Counted from the first letter of the stretch, positions 26,401 through 35,877 are shown. The stretch: 64,000 bases of DNA from Polaribacter septentrionalilitoris (GCF_009832745.1 NZ_VRMJ01000033.1:62001-126000), one strand, 5' to 3'. Notes: generated from the letters alone by a model not told the origin. Translations and numbers: made by a program.

Positions 26401-26602
26401 TTTTTAACACAACACCTTCTTCCATTTCTGCAGGTGAAGCTCCTGGGTAAGCAAGTGTAATTCTAATTAGTTGAGAATCTACCAATGGAAAAAAGGAAGA
26501 TTTCATACTAAAATAACCAAGTACACCAAAAAGGAGAAATGCAATAATGATTACGTTTACAGCAACAGGATATTTAATAAAATAAGTAATGATTTTTTTC
26601 AT
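23405..26602 (-). CDS. RND-family efflux permease (second system)
   Basis: A 1065-residue inner-membrane pump with 12 expected helices. The N-terminus MKKIITYFIKYPVAVNVIIIAF leads to YPGASPAEMEEGV (52-64). TM4 carries D397-D398 in GILVDDGIVIGEN. A cytoplasmic loop with many charges (about 505-525) separates the halves. It differs clearly from the first pump (2975-6169) and is a separate subfamily of hydrophobe/amphiphile exporters. It starts three bases after the adaptor stop and overlaps the TolC gene. Substrate unknown. Confidence 0.93.
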   Translation of the reverse strand: MKKIITYFIKYPVAVNVIIIAFLLFGVLGYFSMKSSFFPLVDSQLIRITLAYPGASPAEMEEGVVLKIEDNLKGIVGVERVTSVSRENSASVNVEVEKGKNIDIVLSDVKNAVDRVPSFPSGMEPPVIAKVESIRPTISFTVSGENVSLKSLKQYARNVENDIRGIEGISQVEISGFPDEEIEIAVRENDLRAYNLSFTEVANAIRNSNILITGGNIKTADEDYLIRASNRSYYGVELQNLIVRTETNGNIIRLQDIAEVRDTWSENPDRLYYNGNLGIDITVSNTNNEDLISSADKIKDYIHEFNQKQQNVQLSVTSDRSITLKGRTELLAKNAISGILLVLFFLALFLNLRLAIWVAFGLPVAFLGMFVFAAQFNVTINVLSLFGMIIVIGILVDDGIVIGENIYHHYYDLGKSKIKAAIDGTMEVIPPIVSAILTTIIAFSTFFFVDGRIGSFFGEVSTIVILTLAVSLVEALIILPAHIAHSKALDRKRLENGEVKKTNKIDAFFKKVNKGADTYLGKFRDNYYVPFLKFSLNNKIFVFCLFVATLLISFSALRGGVIKSSFFPRIASDRVQITLNMPQGTNEQITDSIISFIEEKVWLVSDEYTQKQTGNIPVVENVIKRVGPGSANATLSVNLLPGETRDFSSPEITNAIQQKVGKIYGVESLIFGSGGNFGGSPVAVSLLGNNITELKAVKEELKQVLENNPVLKDVSDNDPAGIKEVRIKLKDNAYLLGLNLQSVMAQIRAGFFGFQAQRFQRGQDEIKVWVRYDKKDRSSIKNLDDMRIVTPSGSRVPFSEIANYIIERGDIAINHLEGKREIQITADLKDLTASETDILDNIKANIMPEILSKYPTVTPLYEGQNREAKKTTDSLGLVGPIILILIYIVIAFTFRSYSQPILLIIMIPFSMIGVIWGHYVHNFALGILSFLGIIALIGIMVNDGLVLIGKFNSYLKEGTKFNDALIRAGQSRFRAIFLTSLTTIAGLAPLIFEKSRQAQFLIPMAISIAYGIAIATVLTLVMLPMMLSVSNQIKVKIKWLIHDGEITREEVERAIIESKFDEDEI

Positions 26603-26605
26603 AGC

Positions 26606-27721
26606 TTATTTCTTTTTATTGATTTTTACAATCATACCATCAAAAGCTCCTGGTAATGTTTGAGTTAAAATTTTATCGTTATTATTTAATCCTTTTACAA
26701 CAACTTTATCAGATCCAAAGTAAACAGGTTTTACATTTACAAGGCTTAAAACGCTATCATTTTTAACCGTATAAACAGCTCTATTATCAACCAAAAGTTT
26801 TCTTGAAATTTCAATCGCATTAGATTCAGATTTCGCAGTCAAATCAGCTTCTAAAAACATACCCTCTTTTAAATCTGGATGCTTAACATCTATATATGCT
26901 TTTATAGTTTGTGACACCTGATCTACCTTGCCATTAACACGAACTACAGTACCTTTATAATTCTTAGTTTTTTCTAAATTAGAAAGTGCTACTGAGTTCC
27001 CTACTTTTAATAAATCTGCAAATTCAGAATTTACAGAAACTTCCATTTCATAGATGCTTGGGTCAATAAATTCTCCTAATTTTTGTCCAGATCTTACCAA
27101 AGTTCCAGAACTTACAAGTGCTTCTGTTAGGATACCAGAAAAAGGCGCTTTAATTTGATGTTTAGAATAACGTACTTCTAAATTATTAACATTATAATAT
27201 GCTGTTAAAATTCCTCTACCAGATATAAAATATTTTTCTTTATCTGTTGAGAAATTTGGGAGTTTAGGAACAGGTTTACTCATCTCAAAACCCTGTAAAT
27301 AGGTTTCCCATTTTTTAAATTCTGATGGATAGTCTAAACGAATGTCTGGAAGAATAGCAGTAATTAAATTAAATAAATTACTTTTTTGAGATTGTAAACT
27401 TGCGTAAAATTCATCACTTTTAATACTTAAAAGTATTTCTCCTCTGTTGTATTTAGTTCCTGGTTTAAACGCTTTTTTTGATGTTTTTAAAACACCCTGA
27501 ACCTCAGAGAATAAATCAATTTTATTCTTAGCAACTAAGTTTCCGCTGGCAGTTATAATAATTGGAATGTCTTTGTTTTTGACATTTGATACGAAAACCG
27601 TTTTTATTGATTTCTTAAATTTTGGCCTAGGTTTAAGGCTTTTTTCAACCAAATAATTTCCCAAAATTATAGCTCCAACAACAGCAAGAATTCCTAAAGT
27701 TGTTAATATTATTTTTCTCAT
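26606..27721 (-). CDS. RND periplasmic adaptor (second system)
   Basis: A 371-residue membrane-fusion protein with one N-terminal membrane helix (about 5-26) and no lipobox, so it is membrane-anchored. Lipoyl halves are LFSEVQGVLKTSKKAFKPGTKYNRGE and IKAPFSGILTEALVSSGTLVRSGQ, followed by barrel domains. The coiled-coil hairpin is short and interrupted by QGFEMSKPVPKLPNF, unusual against the first system's adaptor. It is the first gene of the second efflux operon; its likely -7 element is at 27774-27781. Confidence 0.9.
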   Translation of the reverse strand: MRKIILTTLGILAVVGAIILGNYLVEKSLKPRPKFKKSIKTVFVSNVKNKDIPIIITASGNLVAKNKIDLFSEVQGVLKTSKKAFKPGTKYNRGEILLSIKSDEFYASLQSQKSNLFNLITAILPDIRLDYPSEFKKWETYLQGFEMSKPVPKLPNFSTDKEKYFISGRGILTAYYNVNNLEVRYSKHQIKAPFSGILTEALVSSGTLVRSGQKLGEFIDPSIYEMEVSVNSEFADLLKVGNSVALSNLEKTKNYKGTVVRVNGKVDQVSQTIKAYIDVKHPDLKEGMFLEADLTAKSESNAIEISRKLLVDNRAVYTVKNDSVLSLVNVKPVYFGSDKVVVKGLNNNDKILTQTLPGAFDGMIVKINKKK

Positions 27722-27773
27722 AGTTTGTTAGTTGATATTTCTTTAGAAGATAAAAGAAAGTTTAAAGTTGCTG

Positions 27774-27781
27774 CAAAGATA
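27774..27781 (-). promoter_or_regulatory. -7 promoter element of the second RND operon
   Basis: Minus-strand TATCTTTG matches TAnnTTTG. The expected leader is about 47 bases. No GTAAC-N4-GTTAC box is found at the position seen in the first RND operon, so the two pumps are probably regulated differently. The rest of the 205-base divergent spacer shows only A/T-rich sequence. Confidence 0.5.
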
Positions 27782-27926
27782 CTTTTTAGACAGAACCATT
27801 AAAGCATAGTTTAACTGTTACTTTGTTAAAGAAACGTTATAATTAGACTTTTACAAGGGTAAAAGAGTAAAAATCACTTTTTTTTAGCATCTTTATACTA
27901 GAATAAATTTTCACTAAATCTAACTA

Positions 27927-29120
27927 TTGAAATTCTGCTCAAACACAAATAACGCCTCATTTTTTGCTTCTGTAGATGATATTTCTGAGGATATTTGGCA
28001 AATTCTAAATTGTGAAAACAATATCTATTTTCATCGAGATTTTTTAAAGTCAATTGAAAAAAATCATCCTAAGATTCTCTTTTCTTATATTGTTTTAAAT
28101 GATGAAAACAAGCAACCTATTGCTTTAGCCTCTGTTCAAATTGTTGATTTTTATATAAACGGAATTAAAAATGACCTGGAATCGTTTCTTAAAAAAATTG
28201 AACAATTTGCAAGAAAAATTCATCTATTCCCTTCAAAAAAACCACTTCGATTATTAATCTGTGGAAATACTTTTGTAAGTGGTGAACATGGTGTTTTTAT
28301 CAAAAAAAATAATGATAAAAAAAAGGTGATTAAAAAACTAGCAAAATCCATCTCTCACCTTTCAAATTCAAATAAAAGTTTAAAGGCAGATGCTTACCTT
28401 TTAAAAGATTTTACAAACGAATCTCTTTTTATTACTAATGAGCTTAAAGAATATTACTACCATCCTTTTTTAGTAGAGCCTAATATGGTTTTAAAAATTG
28501 ATGAGCAATGGCATTCTTTTGATGATTATTTGGCAGCAATGAAAACCAAATTTAGGGTAAAAGCAAGAAAAGCATTTAAGCAAAGTTTATCTCTAAGAAT
28601 AGAGGAAGTTACCTTAAAAAACATAGAAGATCAATTGCCAGAAATGACAACACTTTATCAAAAGGTAGCCAATAATGCTGATTTTAATTTAGGTACTTTT
28701 AATCTTGCTTCTTACAAAAATTTAAAAGAAAAATTGGGTGAAAACTATATTTTAAAAACCTATTGGCTAGAAGATAAAATTGTTGGTTTTATATCGGGTA
28801 TTGTCTCAAATACTTCTTTAGACGCGCATTTTGTTGGTATTGATTATAGCCTTAACAGAACATATGCTATTTATCAAAGAATGTTGTATGATTACATAGA
28901 AATTGCCATAAATAAAAAGTTAAAAACATTGAATTATGGAAGAACGGCAAGCGAAATTAAAAGTTCTGTTGGTGCTTACCCGCAAGATTTAACCATGTAT
29001 CTTCGACATAAAAAAACCATCACAAACAAAATTTTAAAGTTATTTTTGCAAAGAGTGCAGCCCACTCCATTTCAACAAAAATTCCCGTTTAAAAAAATAG
29101 AATTGGTCAATGAAAAATAG
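27927..29120 (+). CDS. GNAT-fold N-acyltransferase
   Basis: A 397-residue soluble protein. The C-terminal half fits the Acetyltransf_6/FemAB-like GNAT group: KTKFRVKARKAFKQSLSL (about 210-227), then the beta strand WLEDKIVGFISGIVSNTSLDAHFVGIDY, and YDYIEIAINKKLKTLNYGRTASEIKSSVGA, like acceptors of acyl groups on small molecules or lipids. There is an in-frame stop at 27921 and no early ATG, so TTG at 27927 is the probable start. It overlaps the next gene by 11 bases, so it is cotranscribed with the thioesterase and SdpI genes. A lipid or polyamine substrate is possible; unknown. Confidence 0.7.
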   Translation: MKFCSNTNNASFFASVDDISEDIWQILNCENNIYFHRDFLKSIEKNHPKILFSYIVLNDENKQPIALASVQIVDFYINGIKNDLESFLKKIEQFARKIHLFPSKKPLRLLICGNTFVSGEHGVFIKKNNDKKKVIKKLAKSISHLSNSNKSLKADAYLLKDFTNESLFITNELKEYYYHPFLVEPNMVLKIDEQWHSFDDYLAAMKTKFRVKARKAFKQSLSLRIEEVTLKNIEDQLPEMTTLYQKVANNADFNLGTFNLASYKNLKEKLGENYILKTYWLEDKIVGFISGIVSNTSLDAHFVGIDYSLNRTYAIYQRMLYDYIEIAINKKLKTLNYGRTASEIKSSVGAYPQDLTMYLRHKKTITNKILKLFLQRVQPTPFQQKFPFKKIELVNEK

Positions 29121-29976
29121 CAAAGAACTTATTGAACTTTTAAATTTAAAAGATTTAGGAAATCATAATTTTAGTGGAGATAGTGTAACTATTGGTAGTC
29201 CACATGTTTTTGGTGGACAGGTATTGGCACAGGCAGTAAATGCTGCTTACAGAACCATTCCTGCAAATCGGTTTTTGCACTCTTTACATTCTTATTTTTT
29301 AGAAGCTGGAGATTTAACCATTCCTATTAACTATCATGTGGCAGAAATGCGAGATGGAGGTAGTTTCTCTACACGAAGAGTTACTGCAAGTCAAAGAGAA
29401 AAAACCATATTTATTTTAGCAGCATCTTTTCATAAAAATGAGGAGGGTTTTGAACATCAAATAGAAATTCCTATAGTAAAAAAACAACCTGAAGAGTTGT
29501 TAAGTTGGGATAATATGCTAACACAGTTTGGTGATTTTTTACCAAAATCTACCAAAGCTTTTCTAAGTATAGAAAGACCCATAGAATTTAAACCTGTTAG
29601 AGTTCCAAATCCTTTAGAACCTAAAGATTTACCTGCTAATGAACAAGTTTGGTTTCGTTTAAAAGGAGAGAAACCTAGTTTAGACTACAGAACAAAACAA
29701 GAAATTTTGACCTATATTTCTGATTATAATGTATTAAATGCCGCTTTTAATCCGAATGCAAGTAAATTTAATTTTGGGAATACACAAACTGCAAGTTTAG
29801 ATCACTCTATGTGGTTTTTTAGAGATTTTGATTTTGATGATTGGATGCTATTTTCTGCTGAATCTCCAAATACATTTGGAGCGAGAGGTTTGGCAAAAGG
29901 AAATATTTTTACAAGAGATGGAAAATTAGTAGCTTCTTTTGCTCAAGAAGGATTATTAAGACCAAAAAAGAAATAA
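29110..29976 (+). CDS. tesB: Acyl-CoA thioesterase II
   Basis: A 288-residue double-hotdog enzyme that hydrolyses acyl-CoA. It shows VFGGQVLAQAVNAAYRTI (35-52), the HSYFLEAGD strand (61-69), RDGGSFSTRRVTA, and in the second hotdog TASLDHSMWFF with the catalytic Asp, and the Gln in AQEGLLR at the end. This is full TesB length. The start is ATG at 29110, inside the end of the acyltransferase gene. Confidence 0.93.
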   Translation: MKNSKELIELLNLKDLGNHNFSGDSVTIGSPHVFGGQVLAQAVNAAYRTIPANRFLHSLHSYFLEAGDLTIPINYHVAEMRDGGSFSTRRVTASQREKTIFILAASFHKNEEGFEHQIEIPIVKKQPEELLSWDNMLTQFGDFLPKSTKAFLSIERPIEFKPVRVPNPLEPKDLPANEQVWFRLKGEKPSLDYRTKQEILTYISDYNVLNAAFNPNASKFNFGNTQTASLDHSMWFFRDFDFDDWMLFSAESPNTFGARGLAKGNIFTRDGKLVASFAQEGLLRPKKK

Positions 29977-29978
29977 TT

Positions 29979-30326
29979 ATGAATGCTATTACATACGTAT
30001 TAACCACAAATGGTTTGCTTTTTTTACTGAGTATCGTTTTCTGGAAATTTCCACCAAAGAAGATTAACAATTGGTATGGCTATAGAACACATAAATCTAT
30101 GCTTAACAAAAAAATATGGGATTTTGCCAATGCAGTTTTCTCAAAAAACTTAATAATCTATTCAGGTATCTCTTTTCTTGGAGGCTTACTTTTTGCCAAT
30201 TTTGCAACAAAAGAAATTTCTTGGCAACCTATGGCTTTAGTTTTTTTAGCTGTTATTGTTTGCATCATTAAAACAGAAAAAGCCTTATCTGATAATTTTA
30301 CTGAAGAAGGAAAACCTAAAAATTAG
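29979..30326 (+). CDS. SdpI-family membrane protein
   Basis: A 115-residue protein with three hydrophobic segments. It has the SdpI signature NNWYGYRTHKSMLNKKIWDFANAVFSK (about 31-57). SdpI of Bacillus is an immunity/signalling protein, but short stand-alone relatives in Bacteroidota have no fixed role. It starts two bases after tesB, and its end overlaps the end of the opposing TonB receptor gene by 11 bases. Confidence 0.85.
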   Translation: MNAITYVLTTNGLLFLLSIVFWKFPPKKINNWYGYRTHKSMLNKKIWDFANAVFSKNLIIYSGISFLGGLLFANFATKEISWQPMALVFLAVIVCIIKTEKALSDNFTEEGKPKN

Positions 30327-32802
30327 CTGTAAAAGCAACTGATAAATTTCTTCCAGGTGCTGCAACACCAGAGGCAAATTCTAGGTAATGTTCATCAAAT
30401 ATATTGTCTAACCTTGCTTGCACAGAAAAAGTATCGTTTACAGTATAGGTTCCATTAAGGCCTAAAGTCATCCAACTTGGTGATCCATAAAATTTATCTA
30501 CATCTTCTGTTGCATTAGCATTAACTACTGGTGTTAAATCATGATTATCTATACCTTCTGTAATATTAAAATCTGCGATATCTTTTTTGCTGTTAAACCT
30601 AAAATCTGCTCCTAATTCTATTTTTTCTTTTTTATAATTGATTTGAAATTGACCAAATAAAGGAGGAATTGATGACATAGGTTCTTCTGTATCATAAGTT
30701 CTACCCTTTGTGTAAGTAATAAACCCTGAAGTATTCCACTGATTTGATAGCTTTCCTAAATAATTTAAAGTATATCCCCAAATATATGCAGTCTCCTTAT
30801 TTTGATTAGAAACAGCATTACCAAATTCACCGTCAAATTCAACTTGTTTTTTACTTCCATCAGCATTAAAAACAAAATCTCTCTGAATATAATTATCTAA
30901 TAAAGTATAGTAGAAATTACCTCCTATCTTAAATTTTCTGTCGTTAAAATATTTTTGAATTCCTATTTCTGCATTGTATGCGAATTCTGGTGCTACCAGA
31001 ATATTTGGTACTGTAACATTACCTGATTTTTCGCGAACTCTACCTACATCATCTATATTAGGTGAGCGGAAACCTGATGATAAAACACTTGTAATTTGCC
31101 AATTTATATTGGGTCTATACACATAGCCTAAAGTTGCTGTTACTGCAGAATTATCTGCAACTAAGTTGGTATTTGGCAACTGAATAAAAGTTTGATCTAT
31201 CCAGTTGGCTTCTAAATGTGTTTTTGTAAAACGGATTCCTGAATTTAAGGTTGATTTTCTACCTAAATCTTGTCTGTAATCTAAATAAGCAGCAGAACTC
31301 ATATAACTACTACCACCATCTGGATAGCGCGATTGTACTTTAAAATCGTTAGAAAAACCATTAATTTCACTATTAACAATATTTAATGTTTTACCATAAG
31401 AATTTGAGGTTACATCATTGTAAGAAAACTCAAAACCATAGGATAAATTTCTTGTTTTATCTTGGGTAAGTGGTACAGAAAAATCTCCATTTATACTAAA
31501 AACATCAACTGCTTCTTCTCTGTAAGAGCGGTCTAAACTATTAAATTTACGCTGAATTCTACTTTCTTTAATATTCTGATAAGCTAAAGTAATCGCCCCA
31601 TTTTCTATCCAATTTTTGTTTGGATTAAAAAGTAGTTGACTAGAAGCTAGAAATCTGCTTTGTGGCCCATAATTCCATTCTGCAAATTTTAAAGAAGAGG
31701 TATCTGTGATATCTGTCAACTCTGCTAATCGATCAAATCTTGGAATGTCTGAAGATGTTGAATATTGTAGGTTTACTTTTAAATCTGTTTTTTTTGATAA
31801 TGGAATGTAAAACTTCTGTAATACATCTGTTTGATTGTACCCTGTATTTCTTAACAAATTAGGATCTGAGTTTTGTGTTGGATTTGCTGCATAGTTACCG
31901 TTAACATTCTCTGAGTAGTAAAATACTTTTCCCCAATCTTCAAAGCCATGATTTCTACTTTTACCAGCTTTTAAATCACCAAAATCACTATAAGAAATAC
32001 TAGTAAAAGATGCCCAGTTAGAAAAGCGTAATTCTGCAGAAACATTGGTTGTAATTTCATGATTTACAGTTGAAAATCTAGAAAACAACTGACTTCTAAC
32101 CTCTCCTTCTTCCGATAACTTTGGTGTTTTTGTATAATAATGAATTACACCTCCTAAAGCGTCAGAACCATAAATTACGGAAGATGGCCCAAAAACAACT
32201 TCGGTCTTGTCTAACATATTAGGCGTAACCGTAATTGAGTTTTGTAGATGTCCTTTTCTGTAAATTGCATTATTCATTCTAACTCCATCAACCACCAATA
32301 AAACACGGTTAGATTCCATACCACGAATTACAGGACTACCACCACCAAACTGCGATTTTTGTACTTTAATACCTGGAATTGTTGCTAACAAATCTGCTGA
32401 AGTTTGAGGAGATACTTTTTGAATATCTTTAGCAGATAGAACTGCAACCTGTTCTGCGATTCTTTTGGCTTTTGCATCTTTTTTAAAAAGCGACAACACA
32501 ATTTCATCTAACTGTTCTGATTCTTTGGTTAGATAAACAATAAATTTTTGACGTTTTAATTGAGATTTTTTTATGCGTTTAACAGCATAAGATAAGTGCG
32601 AAAACACAATAATTTCATTTTCTTTGAATTGAGAAACATTAACAAATCCTGTGTCATCTGATGTAAGACTTATAGTATAATCATCATTAAAAATAGTCAC
32701 ATCATTTACAGACTTACCCGTATTTTTATCTAAAACTTGTACTTTTTGTGCATAAACAATACTGCTTACTAAAGCTAAAAAACCTAAAATTATATACCTC
32801 AT
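30316..32802 (-). CDS. TonB-dependent receptor (possibly heme-type)
   Basis: An 828-residue outer-membrane receptor. A signal peptide (about 1-18, VYAQ) is followed by a carboxypeptidase-regulatory-like strand domain (about 20-95), a plug (SADLLATIPGIKVQKSQFGG ... IRGMESNRVLLVVDGVRMNN) and a barrel ending in SVAFTANF. FRSPNIDD and VPNILVAPE resemble the FRAP and NPNL motifs of heme receptors, without proof. The start is taken as ATG 32802; the in-frame TTG one codon earlier is less likely. That ATG shares one base with the TGA stop of recO (TGATG), so translation is probably coupled. Confidence 0.88.
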   Translation of the reverse strand: MRYIILGFLALVSSIVYAQKVQVLDKNTGKSVNDVTIFNDDYTISLTSDDTGFVNVSQFKENEIIVFSHLSYAVKRIKKSQLKRQKFIVYLTKESEQLDEIVLSLFKKDAKAKRIAEQVAVLSAKDIQKVSPQTSADLLATIPGIKVQKSQFGGGSPVIRGMESNRVLLVVDGVRMNNAIYRKGHLQNSITVTPNMLDKTEVVFGPSSVIYGSDALGGVIHYYTKTPKLSEEGEVRSQLFSRFSTVNHEITTNVSAELRFSNWASFTSISYSDFGDLKAGKSRNHGFEDWGKVFYYSENVNGNYAANPTQNSDPNLLRNTGYNQTDVLQKFYIPLSKKTDLKVNLQYSTSSDIPRFDRLAELTDITDTSSLKFAEWNYGPQSRFLASSQLLFNPNKNWIENGAITLAYQNIKESRIQRKFNSLDRSYREEAVDVFSINGDFSVPLTQDKTRNLSYGFEFSYNDVTSNSYGKTLNIVNSEINGFSNDFKVQSRYPDGGSSYMSSAAYLDYRQDLGRKSTLNSGIRFTKTHLEANWIDQTFIQLPNTNLVADNSAVTATLGYVYRPNINWQITSVLSSGFRSPNIDDVGRVREKSGNVTVPNILVAPEFAYNAEIGIQKYFNDRKFKIGGNFYYTLLDNYIQRDFVFNADGSKKQVEFDGEFGNAVSNQNKETAYIWGYTLNYLGKLSNQWNTSGFITYTKGRTYDTEEPMSSIPPLFGQFQINYKKEKIELGADFRFNSKKDIADFNITEGIDNHDLTPVVNANATEDVDKFYGSPSWMTLGLNGTYTVNDTFSVQARLDNIFDEHYLEFASGVAAPGRNLSVAFTANF

Positions 32803-33524
32803 CAACTAAATACTGCTTCTAAAATTTGTAACGATTTTGGTGTTTTAAAACCGTCCAAATGTAATTCAAAATATCGAACTATTATCTTTAAAACTTGCTG
32901 CCTTTCTTGTTTACTAAAAGACACATTTTCTATACTATCAAAATTTATGCCTAACAGCTTTTTAAATTGATAAAAATCGTTTTTGTAAATGATATTTTTT
33001 TGAGAGGTGTCATCAGTAAAATTTCCCTCCATAAGATCAAACCCTAATTTCTCTTTTTCTGACAAATCTGGATAAAAACCAAGAAACTGAGTAAGATTTA
33101 GTAAAAAAAGTAAGTGAAAATTAGATACTTTATCATGAATATCTAACCAACTAAATGCAGTTTCTAAAAAGCTAAATAAGTGTTTATTTGGTTCTTCTTC
33201 TTTAATAGCGTGGGTTAAAACCTCAGCTAAAAACATCACAATAGATTGTTTAACAATATCTTGATAAATGGTTTTGTAAGGGTTAGCAATGTGAACCTCT
33301 TTAATGTTATGTAAAGATCTCTTTTCTGAATGATTGGCTACTAAATTTAACTGAGTTAGTGGTTGGAAATAACCTACTTTTATTCCTCCTTTTTTAGATT
33401 TAAGAACACCTCTAACCAAGTAAGATTTTAAACCATCTTCTAAAGTATAACACTTAACTATTAAGCTTGAATCACTATATTTAATCGTATTAAAAACGAT
33501 AGCTTTTGTAGATACAACAGCCAT
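32802..33524 (-). CDS. recO: DNA repair protein RecO
   Basis: A 240-residue protein of RecFOR recombination repair. The N-terminal OB fold (VVSTKAIVFNTIKYSDSSLIVKCYTLEDGLKSYLVRGV) is followed by a helical domain. The zinc-binding cysteines of some RecO proteins are absent, as is usual in Bacteroidota. It begins immediately after the porZ stop (no gap) and overlaps the TonB receptor gene. Confidence 0.93.
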   Translation of the reverse strand: MAVVSTKAIVFNTIKYSDSSLIVKCYTLEDGLKSYLVRGVLKSKKGGIKVGYFQPLTQLNLVANHSEKRSLHNIKEVHIANPYKTIYQDIVKQSIVMFLAEVLTHAIKEEEPNKHLFSFLETAFSWLDIHDKVSNFHLLFLLNLTQFLGFYPDLSEKEKLGFDLMEGNFTDDTSQKNIIYKNDFYQFKKLLGINFDSIENVSFSKQERQQVLKIIVRYFELHLDGFKTPKSLQILEAVFS

Positions 33525-35852
33525 TTAGTTTACTATAGCAATTTTTGTAACAGAAGTTTCTGAAGCATCATCACTAGACAACAAAACAATATATACACCA
33601 GAGGCTACTTTTCTGCCTGCCAAATTTGTCTTGTTCCAAACTACTTTTCCTCCCTGTAACTCTTGCCCTTCTACTACGTTAGTTTCATACACCAAATTTC
33701 CAGAAACATCTACAATTTTTACGTTGGTTCCTTTTGGTAAATTGGTTCCATTTCTTCCGGTAACAGTTACTGTTTCGTGATTTCTAAGTGCAGGGTTTGG
33801 GTATGCATAAACATCACCCAAGACATCTCCAAACGGAGCTACATCACTATTATACACAACAATTCCTTTGTTTGTAGCAAAATATACTTTACCATTTGTA
33901 TCATCAACAGCAATTTTTACAATCTTGTTTGAAGGTAAAGGCGAGTTCTGTTTATTAAAATTTGCTAAGGTTTTTTGACCACTGGGATTTGTATAAATTA
34001 CTCCTCCATTGTCTGTTCCAAACCATTTATTATCTGCACCATCTACAACAATAGAATTAACAGTTTGATCGCCTAACAATCGGTCTCCAAAACCATCTTC
34101 ATTTGCATTAACAACAATAGGAGTTGCGTTTGGTGTATCGTCTGCAAAAACTCCAGAAGCATTGTTATATACTACCATACCTGATCTTGTACCTAACCAA
34201 ACTCTATTATTTCTATCAACAGCAACTGTTCTAACGTTTGAATCTGGTAAATTTCCTAAATTGGGAGTAGCGATAAGCGCTTTCTTTCTATTTCCGTTTT
34301 CATTGTAAGCATAAACTCCATTTCCTCTAGAACCAATCCAAACAGTATTATTCCTATCTACAAAAACTTCATTTAGACCTTGTGAATCACTGGTTTTTAC
34401 GCTACTTAAATCTATTGAACTCCATTGACCGTTAGAAGATAATTTTTTTAGTTCTTCTGTTGTTTCATAATTTGTAGCCCATAGGTTTCCACGACTATCA
34501 AAAGCAGAACCACCTACTCTTATATTTATACTTGGTAGAGAAACCTGAATTGGTGTAAAAGTACTATTTAAATGATTGTATTGTAATGTTACAATATCGT
34601 TTTCTACAACAAGTAAGCCTCCTGTTGGTTTTGTATTAACATCTGCAGAAATATCTAAGGCACTAATGTAAGCTTTCTCGTCATTATTAGGATCTATAGT
34701 AACATCTACTAAATCTCTTGGTAAACTAGGGTTAAATTTAGTATTTATCCAATTATTTCCATTAAACCTACTAAATCCTTTCTTTACAGTAGTTGGTGTA
34801 TACGTTATGTCATAGCCACCGTAAACCACCCAAAGATTATTGTTTTTTGCTGTTATAGAAAATATATCATTAGATAAGGGTCCTTCTGGATGAATTTCTT
34901 GGTAGTTATTTGATGTATTTGGTGCGTCTTTTAAAATACCAAAGCCTTTTGTTCCTAAAAAAACTGTATTATTCTCAAAAAATGATGTGTTTAATTGATA
35001 ATCAAATGCGGTATTAGAAGAAAATTGAATTACTTCATTCATGGATGAATTTAATACAACAGCTGTTTTATTTAAAGTAACTGATAAATGTAGATTCGAC
35101 GATTTTATTGCGATAATATTCTGAGAGAAGTCTCTTACTTGAACTAAAGTATTATTCTCTAATTTAAATAACACTGAACCTTCTGTTACATACAATTCAT
35201 TATTAAAAGCGCTAATTTCTTGAAAATTTCTTCCAGAGAATTCTTGTTGCCAATTATTAAAATCTATCAATAAATTACTTGTAATATCTGCTGTAAAAAT
35301 TCCGTTTTCTGAAACTGCATAAATAAAACCATTAAATACTTCAATCTGATTTACTATTTCAGAAGTAGAATCATTTCCAATAAAATAAGTATCACCAAAT
35401 TCTAACTTATCAATATCATAAACTACAATACCAAACGGGGTTGACAAGTATAATTTATGATCAAATTCTTTAATATCATTAATACTCTTTTTACCAGATT
35501 CATTAAAGTTTAGAATATCTGATGAGATTGTTATAAAACCATCATCGTCAACTACCTCTACCAACCCATTTTCATACCCTATAATTAACCTTTTAAAACT
35601 ATTGCTGTAATGAATTGATGTTGTAGTTTCTCCTGATAAACCTTGAACTGATGAAAATTTAGTTAATTCTTCTGTTGATGTATTGTAAGTAAATACAGCA
35701 TTATCAACTAAAGCATAAATTACATCACCAACTTTTTCAAAATCTTTTACATTGTTGTAAGAATAAAAATCTTCCCATACATCGCTGTAATCTGTTTGGG
35801 CGAAAGTTAATAGCGAAAAGCACAAGAAAAGTGTCGAAAAACTTTTTTTCAT
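33525..35852 (-). CDS. porZ: PorZ, type IX secretion beta-propeller protein
   Basis: A 775-residue exported protein. A signal peptide (1-18 from ATG 35852, LTFAQ) precedes two seven-bladed two-component-type propellers; blades such as VWIGSRGNGVYAYNE, VWLGTRSGMVVYNN and KWFGTDNGGVIYTN are plain. It ends in a T9SS sorting-type domain (VYAYPNPALRNHETV ... SGVYIVLLSS). PorZ is part of the T9SS attachment complex that anchors secreted proteins on the cell surface. The order porZ-recO is a common one in Flavobacteriia. A -7 element TATCTTTG lies at 35877-35870. Confidence 0.88.
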   Translation of the reverse strand: MKKSFSTLFLCFSLLTFAQTDYSDVWEDFYSYNNVKDFEKVGDVIYALVDNAVFTYNTSTEELTKFSSVQGLSGETTTSIHYSNSFKRLIIGYENGLVEVVDDDGFITISSDILNFNESGKKSINDIKEFDHKLYLSTPFGIVVYDIDKLEFGDTYFIGNDSTSEIVNQIEVFNGFIYAVSENGIFTADITSNLLIDFNNWQQEFSGRNFQEISAFNNELYVTEGSVLFKLENNTLVQVRDFSQNIIAIKSSNLHLSVTLNKTAVVLNSSMNEVIQFSSNTAFDYQLNTSFFENNTVFLGTKGFGILKDAPNTSNNYQEIHPEGPLSNDIFSITAKNNNLWVVYGGYDITYTPTTVKKGFSRFNGNNWINTKFNPSLPRDLVDVTIDPNNDEKAYISALDISADVNTKPTGGLLVVENDIVTLQYNHLNSTFTPIQVSLPSINIRVGGSAFDSRGNLWATNYETTEELKKLSSNGQWSSIDLSSVKTSDSQGLNEVFVDRNNTVWIGSRGNGVYAYNENGNRKKALIATPNLGNLPDSNVRTVAVDRNNRVWLGTRSGMVVYNNASGVFADDTPNATPIVVNANEDGFGDRLLGDQTVNSIVVDGADNKWFGTDNGGVIYTNPSGQKTLANFNKQNSPLPSNKIVKIAVDDTNGKVYFATNKGIVVYNSDVAPFGDVLGDVYAYPNPALRNHETVTVTGRNGTNLPKGTNVKIVDVSGNLVYETNVVEGQELQGGKVVWNKTNLAGRKVASGVYIVLLSSDDASETSVTKIAIVN

Positions 35853-35869
35853 TATCAAATTTTGATTCT

Positions 35870-35877
35870 CAAAGATA
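35870..35877 (-). promoter_or_regulatory. -7 promoter element of the porZ-recO-TonB receptor operon
   Basis: Minus-strand TATCTTTG matches TAnnTTTG, 18 bases before the ATG at 35852. The tight joins of porZ, recO and the receptor gene suggest one transcript. Confidence 0.5.

Noticed and set aside
27840..27926. Possible Crp/Fnr-type box before the acyltransferase gene or the second RND operon
   Set aside because: No GTAAC/GTTAC or TGAT/ATCA pair lies at the 36-38 bp position from a credible -7 element in either direction.
32803..32805. TTG as start of the TonB receptor
   Set aside because: The next codon is ATG and fits the TGATG coupling with recO better.
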